A program made the position numbers and the translations under genes. The notes beneath the pieces were generated by a model. It ran no database searches. It saw nothing but the letters and a program-made list of their open reading frames with translations, and was not told where the DNA came from. From Cellulosimicrobium composti (lineage in GTDB: Bacteria; Actinomycetota; Actinomycetes; Actinomycetales; Cellulomonadaceae), in the NCBI RefSeq assembly GCF_009711085.1, contig NZ_WMKA01000025.1, positions 10,597 through 52,501 of the forward strand: a DNA stretch of 41,905 bases, written 5' to 3'. Positions 32,054 through 40,943 of this stretch are shown in pieces (position 1 is the stretch's first letter; the number at the start of each line of letters is the position of its first letter).

Positions 32054-33366
32054 CGCCGTACCCCGGTGACGGCCGACGGCGGCGTGGCGGCGGACCGGGT
32101 GTCCGGCTCGTCGTCGTCGAGGTCGGGCCCGCGGTCGCGCCGCACGAGGTTCGCGAGCGGCGAGTACCGCGGGACCCACCGCGCGAGCGCGGCCGTGGAG
32201 CCCGCGCCGAGGACCGCCGTCGCCCACACGCCCGCCGCGAGCGACCCGATCGCCGCGCCCGCGGCGAGCACGAGCGGGCCGAGGGCGTCGCCGGTGTCCT
32301 GGAAGAGCCGCCACACGCTGAGGAACGTCGGGCGCACGGCGGCCGGCGCGACGTCGGCCCCGAGCGTCATGACGATGCCCGAGCCCATGCCGTTGCCCAC
32401 GCCCAGGAGCGCCGCGACGACCGTCACCGCACCGGCGGTGTGGGCGAACGGGAGCAGCGCGAGCCCGCCCGCCATGGTGAGCATCGACGGGACCGCGACC
32501 CACAGGCGCCCGAACCGGTCCATGACCTTGCCCGCGGGGTAGAAGAGGAGCATGTCCAGTGCGCCCGAGACGCCGAAGACGAGCGACGTGACCTCTGCGT
32601 CCAGGCCGAGGTGCTCGCCCCACAGCGGGATGACGGTCTGCCGCGCCCCGCGCACCGCGGCGACGAGCAGGATCGCGACGCCGAGCGTCGCGAAGAGGCG
32701 CCGGTGCTCGCGCGCCACGGCCGCGATGCTCACGCGGGCCGCGCCGGCCCGGCCCGCCCGCTCCCGGGCGGCACCGCCCGGCGCGGGCTCCGGACGCACG
32801 ACGGCGAGGACCGCCACCGCGGCGAGCGCCGCCCCGGTCCCGAGCCAGAACGCACCCTGCACGTCGCTCGCAGCGATGACCGCGGCCCCGGCGAAGGGGC
32901 CGAGGAACAGGCCGACGCGGTGCACGCCCGCGAGCGTCGACAGGACCCGCGCGCGGCGCAGCGGCGGCGTGATCTCCGTGAGGTAGGCCTGGCGTGCGAG
33001 GTTGAAGACGGCCGTCGACGCGCCGAGGGCGAGGACGCCCGCGGCGAGGCCGGCCAGCCCGGGCGTGACGGCGATCGTCGTGAACGCGGCGGTCGCGACG
33101 CCGCCCGCGAGGAGCATCGCGACGCGGTCGCCGAGCCGCTGGGCGAGCGCGCCCGCGGGCAGGTCGAACAGGATCTTGCCGATCGGGACGAGCGCCGCGA
33201 CGAGCCCCGCGACGGTGAGGCTCGCGCCGCGGCCGGTCGCGGTGACGGCGACGACGGGGAGCATCGCGCCGACGCCGGTCTCCAGCAGGAGCGTCGGGAC
33301 GAACGCGCCGAGGACGACGCTGCGCAGGGGGAAGAGCGGGGCGGCGCCGCGACCGGACGCGGTCAC
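32050..33366 (-). CDS. MFS transporter (12 TM, sugar/drug efflux type)
   Basis: The 438-residue protein has about twelve helices and MFS loops of the form ALAQRLGDRVAMLLAGG and KVMDRFGRLWVAVP. The N-terminal part reads VLGAFVPTLLLETGVGAMLPVV and the second half starts after a basic central loop. A C-terminal Asp-rich tail is unusual. The GTG start overlaps the LysR gene stop by four bases, so the pair is one operon and the LysR protein probably controls it. No ligand can be named. The stop codon shares CTAG with the convergent response regulator gene. The longer open frame (to 34380) upstream is a shadow of the LysR gene. Confidence 0.87.
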   Translation of the reverse strand: MTASGRGAAPLFPLRSVVLGAFVPTLLLETGVGAMLPVVAVTATGRGASLTVAGLVAALVPIGKILFDLPAGALAQRLGDRVAMLLAGGVATAAFTTIAVTPGLAGLAAGVLALGASTAVFNLARQAYLTEITPPLRRARVLSTLAGVHRVGLFLGPFAGAAVIAASDVQGAFWLGTGAALAAVAVLAVVRPEPAPGGAARERAGRAGAARVSIAAVAREHRRLFATLGVAILLVAAVRGARQTVIPLWGEHLGLDAEVTSLVFGVSGALDMLLFYPAGKVMDRFGRLWVAVPSMLTMAGGLALLPFAHTAGAVTVVAALLGVGNGMGSGIVMTLGADVAPAAVRPTFLSVWRLFQDTGDALGPLVLAAGAAIGSLAAGVWATAVLGAGSTAALARWVPRYSPLANLVRRDRGPDLDDDEPDTRSAATPPSAVTGVRR

Positions 33367-34373
33367 CGCACCTCCGCCACGACGTCGGCGGGAGCGGGTG
33401 CGGCGTCGGGCAGCACGGTGGGCGCGGCGGCCGCGGGCTCGACGACGGGCGCGGCCGCGGCGTCGGGCCGCGCGACCTCGACCCCCCGGCAGGCGGGCGC
33501 GTCGGCGAGGAGCTCGAGGAGCTGGGGCGCCGCCGAGGCGCCGCTGTCCCAGCGGCCCGTCACCACGGAGACGACCCAGCTCGGCGCGCCGCCCTCGGGC
33601 AGCGCGAGCGTGACGAGGCGCTCGGCCTGCGGCTTGGCGGCGACGTGCCGGGGAACGAGCGCGATGCCGAGGCCGCGGTCCACGAGCTCGAGGAGCGTGT
33701 GCACGTCGTTGACCGAGCAGCGCACGCGGCGGTGGACCCCGTGGGCGGCACACGTCGCGTCGTTCACGGGGCGCGCTCCCCACGACGGGTCGAAGTCGAC
33801 GAACTCCTGGCCCGAGAGGTCGGACCAGTCCACACGGCCGCGCGCGGCGAGCGGGTGCTCGGGCGCGCACACGAGCACGAGGGGCTCGCTCCCGAGGACG
33901 GTCTGCGCGAGCGACCCGAGGTGGTCCGTGGTCGCGACGAACGCGACGTCGAGGTCGCCCTCGCGCACGCGCGCGAGGAGGTCGTGCGAGCCGGCCTGGG
34001 CGAACTGGATCTCGACCTGGGGGTAGCGACGGTGGAAGCGCTCGAGCAGGGCGGTGACGTCGAGGACCCCGAGGCACTGCTCGGACCCGACGCGCAGCGA
34101 GCCGGACAGGGCGCGCGTCGCCCGCACCACCGCGTCGCGACCGGCGGCGGCCTGCGCGAGCATGGACCGTGCGTGCGGCAGCAGCGCGAGCCCTGCCTCG
34201 GTGGGCTCGACGCGGCGGGTCGTGCGCGTGAACAGGCTCGCGCCGAGCTCCTCCTCCAGGCTCCGGACCGCGGCGGAGAGCCCCGACTGGGACACCCCGA
34301 CGAGCTGCGCGGCGCGCGTGAACTGGCGCTCGTCCGCGAGGGCGACGAGGTACTCCATCTGGCGCAGATCCAT
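33363..34373 (-). CDS. LysR-type transcriptional regulator
   Basis: The 336-residue protein has the LysR winged helix at the N-terminus (MDLRQMEYLVALADERQFTRAA, GVSQSGLSAAVRSLEEELGASLF) and a periplasmic-binding-like effector domain (about 90-295). The C-terminal 36 residues form an extra Ala/Pro-rich tail that is not part of the family fold. It is divergent from two aldo-keto reductases and shares a stop/start overlap with an MFS gene, so it likely controls both transport and reduction of one compound. The intergenic region is the most AT-rich of the window. Confidence 0.92.
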   Translation of the reverse strand: MDLRQMEYLVALADERQFTRAAQLVGVSQSGLSAAVRSLEEELGASLFTRTTRRVEPTEAGLALLPHARSMLAQAAAGRDAVVRATRALSGSLRVGSEQCLGVLDVTALLERFHRRYPQVEIQFAQAGSHDLLARVREGDLDVAFVATTDHLGSLAQTVLGSEPLVLVCAPEHPLAARGRVDWSDLSGQEFVDFDPSWGARPVNDATCAAHGVHRRVRCSVNDVHTLLELVDRGLGIALVPRHVAAKPQAERLVTLALPEGGAPSWVVSVVTGRWDSGASAAPQLLELLADAPACRGVEVARPDAAAAPVVEPAAAAPTVLPDAAPAPADVVAEVR

Positions 34374-34508
34374 TGATCACTCACTCTTCTACAAATGACA
34401 ACTGCTAGTCGTTGGACTTCTAGGTTATCGGTTCCTACGCTCGACACGGCCGGCCCGCTCGCGGCCGCCGACGACACCCCCGCCTTTCCCGACCCGTGAG
34501 GGAGCACC
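34374..34508. promoter_or_regulatory. AT-rich divergent promoter region with LysR-like sites
   Basis: The stretch includes CAACTGCTAGTCGTTG (34401-34416), a partial palindrome, and CTAG-N11-CTAG (34405-34423) with an inner AGTC/GACT. These are plausible LysR-type binding sites (T-N11-A class) between the LysR start at 34373 and the reductase start at 34509. Confidence 0.5.
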
Positions 34509-35369
34509 ATGCAGCAGCGCACGCTCGGAACCCGGACGGTCTCCGCGATCGGCCTCGGCGGCATGCCGATGTCCATCGAGGGCCGCCCGGACGAGGCCCG
34601 GTCCGTCGCGACGATCCACGCCGCGCTCGACGCGGGCGTCACGCTCGTCGACACGGCCGACGCCTACCACCTGCACGCGCACGAGGTCGGTCACAACGAG
34701 GAGCTCATCGCGCGTGCGCTGCGCTCGTACGGCGGCGACACGAGCGACGTCCTCGTCGCCACGAAGGGTGGCCACCTGCGCCCCGGCGACGGGACCTGGA
34801 CGCAGAACGGCGACCCTGCCTACCTCAAGCAGGCCGCGAAGGAGTCCGCGCGCCGGCTCGGCGTCGACGCGATCGGCCTCTACCAGTTCCACCGCCCCGA
34901 CCCCGCGGTCCCCTACGCCGACTCGATCGGCGCGCTCGTCGAGCTGCTCGACGACGGCGTGATCCAGCAGGCCGGCATCTCGAACGCCGACGTCGCGCAG
35001 ATCGACCTCGCGAACAAGATCCTCGGCGGCCGGCTCGCGTCGGTCCAGAACCAGTTCTCGCCGCGGTTCCGCTCGAGCCAGGGCGAGCTCGAGCACTGCG
35101 CGGCCCTCGGCATCGCGTTCCTGCCGTGGAGCCCGCTCGGCGGGATCGCGAACGCCGCCGAGCTCGGGGCGCGGCACGCCGTCTTCCAGGACGTCGCGGC
35201 CGCCCACGGCGTGAGCGTCTATCAGGTGACGCTCGCGTGGGAGCTCGCGCTCGCGCCCGTCGTCGTCCCCATCCCCGGCGCGTCGCGACCCGCGTCGATC
35301 CTCGACTCGGTCCGCGCCGCGGACCTCACCCTGACGCCCGAGGAGGTCGCGCGGCTCTCCGCCGCGTGA
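34509..35369 (+). CDS. Aldo-keto reductase
   Basis: The 286-residue TIM-barrel enzyme has the AKR catalytic D48 and Y53 in TLVDTADAY, a Lys in VATKGGHL and His in YQFHRPDP, the usual tetrad, and NADPH-binding VVPIPGASRP near the C-terminus. It should reduce aldehydes or ketones with NADPH in the cytoplasm. It starts ATG behind GGGAG, divergent from the LysR gene, and the second reductase begins 41 bases downstream, so they form an operon. Substrate unknown. Confidence 0.91.
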   Translation: MQQRTLGTRTVSAIGLGGMPMSIEGRPDEARSVATIHAALDAGVTLVDTADAYHLHAHEVGHNEELIARALRSYGGDTSDVLVATKGGHLRPGDGTWTQNGDPAYLKQAAKESARRLGVDAIGLYQFHRPDPAVPYADSIGALVELLDDGVIQQAGISNADVAQIDLANKILGGRLASVQNQFSPRFRSSQGELEHCAALGIAFLPWSPLGGIANAAELGARHAVFQDVAAAHGVSVYQVTLAWELALAPVVVPIPGASRPASILDSVRAADLTLTPEEVARLSAA

Positions 35370-35410
35370 CGCCCGCCCTCCGGACCCGCCCCAGCGAAGG
35401 AGCTGCACCC

Positions 35411-36343
35411 ATGAAGACCTTCACCCTCCCCGGCACCGACCTCGTCGTCCCGAACGTCGTGCTCGGCCTCATGCGCATCCAGGACAAGACCGACGACGAG
35501 GTCCGCACGCTCGTGCGGACCGCGCGCGACGCGGGGATCACGTTCCTCGACCACGCCGACGTCTACGGGTCCGACCTCCACGGCTGCGAGCGCCGCTTCG
35601 CCGAGGCGCTCGACCTCTCCCCCGCCGAGCGCGCGGAGTGGGTCATCCAGTCCAAGGCCGGCATCGTGCGCGAGGGTCCGTACTTCGACTTCTCCTACGA
35701 GCACCTCGTCGCGTCCGTCGAGGGGTCGCTCGAGGCCCTGCGCACCGACTACCTCGACATCCTCCTGCTGCACCGCCCGGACGCCCTCGTCGAGCCGGAA
35801 GAGGTCGCGCGCGCGTTCTCCGACCTGCACGCCGCGGGCAAGGTGCGCGCGTTCGGGGTGTCCAACCACACGCCGGGGCAGATCGAGCTCCTGCGCCGGT
35901 ACGTCGACCAGCCGATCGTCGCGAACCAGCTCCAGCTCTCCGTCACGCACGCCCCGCTCGTCGCGCAGGGCGTCGCGGCGAACATGCAGGGTCTCGACCA
36001 GTCGGTCAGCCGCGACGGCGGGACGCTCGACTACTGCCGCCTGCACGACATCACGGTCCAGGCGTGGTCGCCGTTCCAGGCCGGGTTCTTCACGGGCGTG
36101 TTCCTCGGCTCCGAGAAGTACCCCGAGCTCAACGCCGTGATCGACCGCCTCGCCGCCCGGTACGACGTGCCGCCGATCGCGATCGCGACGGCGTGGATCA
36201 CGCGCCACCCGGCGCAGATGCAGGTCGTCCTCGGCACGACGAGCCCCGAGCGCGTCGCGGGCGCGGCCCTCGGCTCGGACGTGCCGCTCACGCGCGCCGA
36301 GTGGTACGAGCTGTTCCGCGCCGCGGGGTACACCGTCCCGTGA
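35411..36343 (+). CDS. Aldo-keto reductase (YdhF/AKR11-like)
   Basis: The 310-residue reductase has D47 and Y52 in FLDHADVYG, a Lys in VIQSKAGI, a His in LLLHRPDAL, and PPIAIATAWITRHPAQMQVV with VVLGTTSPER for cofactor binding. Sequence order resembles E. coli YdhF (AKR11 type). AAGGAG eight bases upstream of the ATG at 35411 marks the start. It is the second gene after LysR divergence and not closely similar to its upstream neighbour, so the two enzymes probably work on different compounds or forms. Confidence 0.9.
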   Translation: MKTFTLPGTDLVVPNVVLGLMRIQDKTDDEVRTLVRTARDAGITFLDHADVYGSDLHGCERRFAEALDLSPAERAEWVIQSKAGIVREGPYFDFSYEHLVASVEGSLEALRTDYLDILLLHRPDALVEPEEVARAFSDLHAAGKVRAFGVSNHTPGQIELLRRYVDQPIVANQLQLSVTHAPLVAQGVAANMQGLDQSVSRDGGTLDYCRLHDITVQAWSPFQAGFFTGVFLGSEKYPELNAVIDRLAARYDVPPIAIATAWITRHPAQMQVVLGTTSPERVAGAALGSDVPLTRAEWYELFRAAGYTVP

Positions 36344-36354
36344 CGACGGGGCCC

Positions 36355-36397
36355 GGCCGCCCGTGTCCCAGGTCACGCGCGGGCCGGCCGGGCGGCC
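36355..36397 (+). terminator. Possible terminator after the reductase operon
   Basis: GGCCGCCCG (36355-36363) and CGGGCGGCC (36389-36397) are perfect inverted repeats with a 25-base interval that may fold further. It starts 12 bases after the stop; weak evidence for termination. Confidence 0.35.
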
Positions 36398-36410
36398 CCG
36401 CCCGGCGGTC

Positions 36411-36416
36411 TAGGCT
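36411..36416 (+). promoter_or_regulatory. -10 element (TAGGCT) of the McrA-head protein gene
   Basis: TAGGCT, six bases (CGTTCC), and the GTG start at 36423. No ribosome site lies between, so a leaderless mRNA is predicted. Confidence 0.55.
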
Positions 36417-36422
36417 CGTTCC

Positions 36423-36872
36423 GTGGCAACCTTCTCGGCAGTGACCCGGCAGCACATCCTCCAGGCGATCGCGGACTGGGACGACCGCGGCCGGGACGCG
36501 TTCCTCGGGGTCTACGGGTTCGCCCCGAGCCCCGGCACCCCGCTCCTCCACGAGGACCGCGCGTACGACGCCCAGGCGATCCTCGGCGTCGCGCACCGGT
36601 ACGCGACCGGACGCGTCGCGACCGCCGAGGAGTTCCGCAACAGCCCGGTCAGCGTCGCGGACCTGCTGCGCAAGCGCGGGTTCGACGTCCCGGGCGCCGC
36701 GCCCGCAGCGCCCGCTCCCGCGCGTCGCACGGCCGCACGGTCCACCTCGCCCGCGCGGGCACCGCGACGCACGACGACGGCACGAGCCGCCGAGCCCGAG
36801 AAGGCCCCGGCCGTGTGCCCGACGTGCTTCACGGTGCTGCCGGCCACGGGCATCTGCGACGACTGCGGCTGA
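36423..36872 (+). CDS. ScoMcrA-type head domain plus zinc ribbon, small protein
   Basis: The 149-residue protein has an N-terminal domain (about 1-75) with AVTRQHILQAIADWDDRG and RAYDAQAILGVAHRYATG, a pattern I associate with the N-terminal head of ScoMcrA-type and HNH endonucleases. The middle (about 85-125) is an Ala/Pro/Arg/Thr-rich linker, and the C-terminus is a zinc ribbon CPTCFTVLPATGICDDCG with two Cys pairs. No nuclease domain is present, so it is not a restriction enzyme on its own. A role in DNA or RNA binding is possible. The promoter -10 is six bases from the GTG. A strong 19-bp hairpin follows. Confidence 0.7.
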   Translation: MATFSAVTRQHILQAIADWDDRGRDAFLGVYGFAPSPGTPLLHEDRAYDAQAILGVAHRYATGRVATAEEFRNSPVSVADLLRKRGFDVPGAAPAAPAPARRTAARSTSPARAPRRTTTARAAEPEKAPAVCPTCFTVLPATGICDDCG

Positions 36873-36888
36873 CCACCGCCCGCACCGA

Positions 36889-36931
36889 ACGACACGGGGC
36901 GCCGTCCTGACCGGACGGCGCCCCGTGTCGT
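36889..36931. terminator. Strong bidirectional terminator hairpin
   Basis: A perfect 19-bp stem (36889-36907 with 36913-36931) with a TGACC loop lies between the convergent gene ends at 36872 and 36950 and can end both transcripts. Confidence 0.87.
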
Positions 36932-36949
36932 CGTGCTGGCGGGTCCGGG

Positions 36950-37864
<915 letters not shown>

Positions 37865-37939
37865 TCATGAGTCCGCCCGGTGCGCGTCGGTGCCGAACGC
37901 GCGGAATGTCCGACTGGACTTCCCAGATCACGGTTTGGT

Positions 37940-37945
37940 TACACT
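37940..37945 (+). promoter_or_regulatory. -10 element (TACACT) of the SH3/peptidase-like gene
   Basis: TACACT lies in TTGGTTACACTGG about 35 bases before the ATG at 37980. TGGACT (37915-37920) is a possible -35 at 19 bases. A short leader with GGAGC ribosome site follows. Confidence 0.5.
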
Positions 37946-37979
37946 GGCGCGGTCCTGCCCACGAAGAACCGGAGCGCTC

Positions 37980-38927
37980 ATGTCTCGAGGCCGCCACAGC
38001 GCAGCCCCCGCCTCACCCGCGCGCTCCTTCCGGCTCCCGTCCTTGCCCACGATGCCGGTCCGGTCGCTCAAGCTGCCCGCCCTGGCCCTCGTGACCCTGC
38101 TCGGCTCCGGCGTCGTCGGCACAGGCCCCCAGGCTGCCGAGGGCAACCCGGACCTCGCGCCGCTCAGCGTCGAGCCGACCGCCGAGCGCACGCAGGCCGC
38201 CGTGAGCCGCTCGTCCGAGCGCACGGCACCGCCCCCCACCGTCAAGGAGGCCCCGGTCGTCGAGACGGCGGCGAAGATCGTCGTCGTCCCCGCGGCCGAG
38301 GTCGCCCCGCCGCCCGAGCCGGAGCCCGTCGTCACCGGCCAGCTGTGGACCACCGACGCCGTCAACGTGCGGACCGGACCGTCGGCCGACGCCGAGCGCG
38401 TCGCGACCGCCGAGTTCGCCCAGGCCGTCGACGTCACCGGCACCACCGAGGGCGACTGGAGCCAGGTCGTCTGGGACGGCTCGGCCGCGTGGATCAAGAC
38501 GAGCTTCCTGTCGTCCTCCCAGCCCGAGGCGCGCACCGCCACGACCACGACGAGCGCGGGCGGCACGTCCGACGCCGCGTGCTCGGTGAGCAGCGGCATC
38601 GAGTCCTCGCTCCAGGCGAACGCACGGGCCGTCTACCGCTCCGTGTGCGCCCACTTCCCGCAGGTGACGTCCTACGGCGGCATCCGCCCGGGCGACAGCG
38701 GCGACCACGGCACCGGCCGCGCCCTCGACATCATGATCAGCGGTGACACCGGCTGGCAGATCGCGCGCTACCTCCAGGCCAACGCTGGCGCGCTCGGTAT
38801 CACGTACCTCATCTACCAGCAGCAGATCTGGATGGCCGGCGACCCCGCGAGCGCGTGGTCCGGCATGGAGGACCGCGGCGGCACGACCGCGAACCACTTC
38901 GACCACGTGCACGTCAGCACGTCCTGA
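37980..38927 (+). CDS. Exported SH3b protein with LAS-peptidase-like C-terminal domain (ARB-07466/VldE type)
   Basis: The 315-residue protein has a basic N-terminus, one transmembrane or signal segment (about 31-55, LKLPALALVTLLGSGVVG), a long Pro/Glu/Val-rich linker, a bacterial SH3 type 3 domain (about 118-175, DAVNVRTGPSADAERVATAE, WDGSAAWIKTSFL) and a C-terminal domain (about 200-315). That domain shows H243 in SGDHGTGRALDIM, D250, and H306-F-D-H309-V-H311 in NHFDHVHVS, the metal-site pattern of the M15/LAS D-Ala-D-Ala peptidase group. A cell-wall hydrolase or binding role outside the membrane is likely. Catalysis has not been shown for this branch, so it may be non-enzymatic. GGAGC five bases upstream marks the ATG. 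Confidence 0.82.
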   Translation: MSRGRHSAAPASPARSFRLPSLPTMPVRSLKLPALALVTLLGSGVVGTGPQAAEGNPDLAPLSVEPTAERTQAAVSRSSERTAPPPTVKEAPVVETAAKIVVVPAAEVAPPPEPEPVVTGQLWTTDAVNVRTGPSADAERVATAEFAQAVDVTGTTEGDWSQVVWDGSAAWIKTSFLSSSQPEARTATTTTSAGGTSDAACSVSSGIESSLQANARAVYRSVCAHFPQVTSYGGIRPGDSGDHGTGRALDIMISGDTGWQIARYLQANAGALGITYLIYQQQIWMAGDPASAWSGMEDRGGTTANHFDHVHVSTS

Positions 38928-38961
38928 CCCCCGCCCGAGGGCCCCTCCCCCGCCACCACCC

Positions 38962-38990
38962 TTGACGGCGCCCGGCGGCGATCGAACCAT
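38962..38990 (+). promoter_or_regulatory. Promoter of the alcohol dehydrogenase gene (TTGACG-N17-AACCAT)
   Basis: -35 TTGACG (38962-38967), 17 bases, -10 AACCAT (38985-38990), six bases, ATG at 38997. The best -35 in the window; the transcript is predicted leaderless. Confidence 0.7.
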
Positions 38991-38996
38991 GGGGCC

Positions 38997-40004
38997 ATGG
39001 TGACGACGACCGCGATCGGGTACGAGAGGAACCTGCCCTCCGACGCCGCGGACGCCCTCGTCGTGCGGGAGGTCGAGGTCCCCGCCCTCGGGCCGCACGA
39101 CCTGCTCGTGGAGGTCGAGGCGGTGTCCGTGAACCCCGTGGACGTGAAGCTGCGCGCCGGCGCGCCGTCCGACGGGTTCCGCGTCCTCGGCTTCGACGCC
39201 GCGGGCGTGGTGCGCGACGTCGGGGACGCGGTGACGCTGTTCTCCCCGGGCGACGAGGTGTTCTACGCCGGGAGCGTCGACCGGCCCGGCACGAACCAGC
39301 GCCTCCACGTCGTGGACGAGCGCGTCACCGGGCGCAAGCCGGCGACGCTCTCCTTCGCGGACGCCGCGAGCCTGCCCCTGACGGCGATCACCGCGTGGGA
39401 GGCCCTGTTCGACCGGCTCGGCCTCACCGACGCCTCGACCGGGACCCTGCTGGTCGTCGGCGCGACCGGCGGTGTCGGGTCGATCATGCTGCAGCTGGCC
39501 GAGGCGCTCCTGCCGGGCGTCACGGTCGTCGCGACCGCCTCCGACGACGACCGCGCGGCCTGGGTGCGCGGCCTCGGCGCGGAGCACGTCGTCGACCATC
39601 GGGGCGACCTGGCCGCCCAGGTGCTCGGGATCGCGCCGGACGGCGTGGACTGGGTGTTCACCGCGCACTCGGAGGGACAGGTCGAGACGTACGCGACGAT
39701 CGTGCGCCCCTTCGGCCACGTCGTCGCGATCGACGACGGACCGCGCGACGTGTTCCCGTTGAAGGACAGGAGCATCGCCTGGCACTGGGAGCTCATGTTC
39801 ACGCGACCCGTCCAGCGGACCCCCGACATGATCGAGCAGCACCGCCTCCTGGACCGGGTGGCCGACCTCGTCGACGAGGGCCGTGTCCGCGCGACGACGA
39901 CCAGGACCCTCGCCCCGATCGGTCCCGAGACGCTGCGCGAGGCGCACGCGCTCGTCGAGAACGGGCGCACGACGGGCAAGGTCGTCGTGCACGGCTGGCG
40001 GTAG
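38997..40004 (+). CDS. Zinc-type alcohol dehydrogenase-like MDR protein
   Basis: The 335-residue protein is an MDR enzyme of the TIGR02817-like group: GroES-like domain with VSVNPVDVKLRAGA, ADAASLPLTAITAWEALFDRL, a Rossmann motif VVGATGGVGSIMLQLA and a C-terminal ENGRTTGKVVVHGW. It lacks the catalytic zinc cysteines, so an NADPH-dependent quinone or enone reductase is more likely than a true zinc alcohol dehydrogenase. It is not near-identical to the related gene at 13666-14601. The start lies 6 bases after its -10. A weak hairpin follows the stop. Confidence 0.88.
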   Translation: MVTTTAIGYERNLPSDAADALVVREVEVPALGPHDLLVEVEAVSVNPVDVKLRAGAPSDGFRVLGFDAAGVVRDVGDAVTLFSPGDEVFYAGSVDRPGTNQRLHVVDERVTGRKPATLSFADAASLPLTAITAWEALFDRLGLTDASTGTLLVVGATGGVGSIMLQLAEALLPGVTVVATASDDDRAAWVRGLGAEHVVDHRGDLAAQVLGIAPDGVDWVFTAHSEGQVETYATIVRPFGHVVAIDDGPRDVFPLKDRSIAWHWELMFTRPVQRTPDMIEQHRLLDRVADLVDEGRVRATTTRTLAPIGPETLREAHALVENGRTTGKVVVHGWR

Positions 40005-40031
40005 CCGCCTCACCACCGGCCCGCACGGGTC

Positions 40032-40047
40032 CCCGGCCGACGCCGGG
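40032..40047 (+). terminator. Short hairpin after the dehydrogenase gene
   Basis: CCCGGC (40032-40037) and GCCGGG (40042-40047) pair around CGAC, 28 bases after the stop. Two tandem copies of GATCGCGGT (40047-40064) follow. Confidence 0.42.
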
Positions 40048-40079
40048 ATCGCGGTGATCGCGGTATCGACCGCACACGA

Positions 40080-40114
40080 CGAAGGCCGCCTCCTCGACGA
40101 GGAGACGGCCTTCG
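40080..40114 (-). terminator. Terminator downstream of tRNA-Ala
   Basis: CGAAGGCCG and CGGCCTTCG pair at the base with one C/A mismatch and CTCCTC/GAGGAG above, around a GAC loop. It lies 7 bases after the tRNA 3' end on the minus strand and also downstream of the plus-strand dehydrogenase. Confidence 0.8.
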
Positions 40115-40121
40115 GTCTCGG

Positions 40122-40194
40122 TGGAGCTGAGGGGACTCGAACCCCTGACCCCCTGCATGCCATGCAGGTGCGCTACCAGCTGCGCCACAGCCCC
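40122..40194 (-). tRNA. tRNA-Ala (anticodon GGC)
   Basis: A 73-base cloverleaf on the minus strand: acceptor GGGGCTG/CAGCTCC with the G3:U70 wobble pair that identifies alanine tRNAs, D-arm with GCGCAGCTGGTAGCGC, anticodon arm CCTGC-ATGGCAT-GCAGG with GGC as anticodon (reads GCC, a very frequent codon here), T-arm with GGGTTCGAGTCCC, discriminator A73. The next bases are CCG, so CCA is not fully encoded and must be added by the nucleotidyltransferase. It lies downstream of the phosphatase gene on the same strand, with a terminator after it. Confidence 0.97.
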
Positions 40195-40262
40195 GTGGAT
40201 CCGTGAAGATCCAGGTCATGCACTCCTCCGGCCGGTTTCCCGTCCTGCGGAGCGTCGCTAGT

Positions 40263-40943
40263 CTACGCAGAAACCGGCTCCAGATTCCAATCCGGTCCGG
40301 CGTTCCACTCGTCGAGCGGGAACCCGGCCCCGACGTTGTGTGCCACGAGGCGCCACGCGGGCCGTGCGGTGGGTGCGGAACGGTGCAGGTGGGACCAGTG
40401 CACGTTGTGCAGCCCGGAGATCCCGCGCCACCCCTCGGCGTCGAGCCCGAGCAGCGCGGTGACGGCGAGCGTGATCGCGGCGCCGTGGGACACGACCACG
40501 AGGGTGTCGTCCTGCTCCAGCGACTCGACGTGCTCGGTGACGGCCTCGACGAGCCGCGCCGCGACGTCGGCCTTGCTCTCCGCGCCCGCGCGCGCGGGCT
40601 CCTCGCCCCGACGCCACGCGGCGTACTCCTCGGGCCAGCGCTCGGCGATCTCCGGCCCGGTGAGGCCCTCCCACTCCCCGAAGCCGCGCTCGCGCAGCCG
40701 GGGGTCGAGCAGGACGTCCGTGCCGATCGCGCCCGCGTACGCTCGCGCGGTGTCCGCGGCGCGCACGAGGTCGGACGCGACGACGCGCGTCGCGCGGTGG
40801 GCGCTCGCGAGCGCCTTCGCGCCCTGCTCGGCCTGCCACTGCCCCACCGCGTCGAGCGGGATGTCCACCTGGCCCTGCAGGCGCATCGTGGCGTTGTAGG
40901 CCGTGCGGCCGTGGCGCAGGAGGACGAGCGTGCCGGCGCTCAC
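40263..40943 (-). CDS. Histidine phosphatase, GpgP-like
   Basis: The 226-residue protein is a histidine phosphatase: RHGRTAYNA with the phosphorylated H11, ASDLVRAADTARAYA, RERGFGEWEGLT with the acid Glu, and the second catalytic His H153 in VVVSHGAA. In mycobacteria the gene at this place, next to rsfS and nadD, encodes glucosyl-3-phosphoglycerate phosphatase, so that role in methylglucose lipopolysaccharide synthesis is a guess from synteny. The GTG at 40943 overlaps the rsfS stop by four bases (GTGA). Broad phosphatase activity remains possible. Confidence 0.88.
   Translation of the reverse strand: MSAGTLVLLRHGRTAYNATMRLQGQVDIPLDAVGQWQAEQGAKALASAHRATRVVASDLVRAADTARAYAGAIGTDVLLDPRLRERGFGEWEGLTGPEIAERWPEEYAAWRRGEEPARAGAESKADVAARLVEAVTEHVESLEQDDTLVVVSHGAAITLAVTALLGLDAEGWRGISGLHNVHWSHLHRSAPTARPAWRLVAHNVGAGFPLDEWNAGPDWNLEPVSA

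Noticed and set aside
32050-34380. Single 776-residue open frame on the minus strand across the MFS and LysR genes
   Set aside because: The part before 33366 is a shadow of the LysR gene. Only the MFS part (from the GTG at 33366) has a recognisable protein.
40047-40064. Tandem GATCGCGGT copies as a regulatory repeat
   Set aside because: Only two copies of nine bases occur, between a gene end and a tRNA terminator. Likely chance or slippage.
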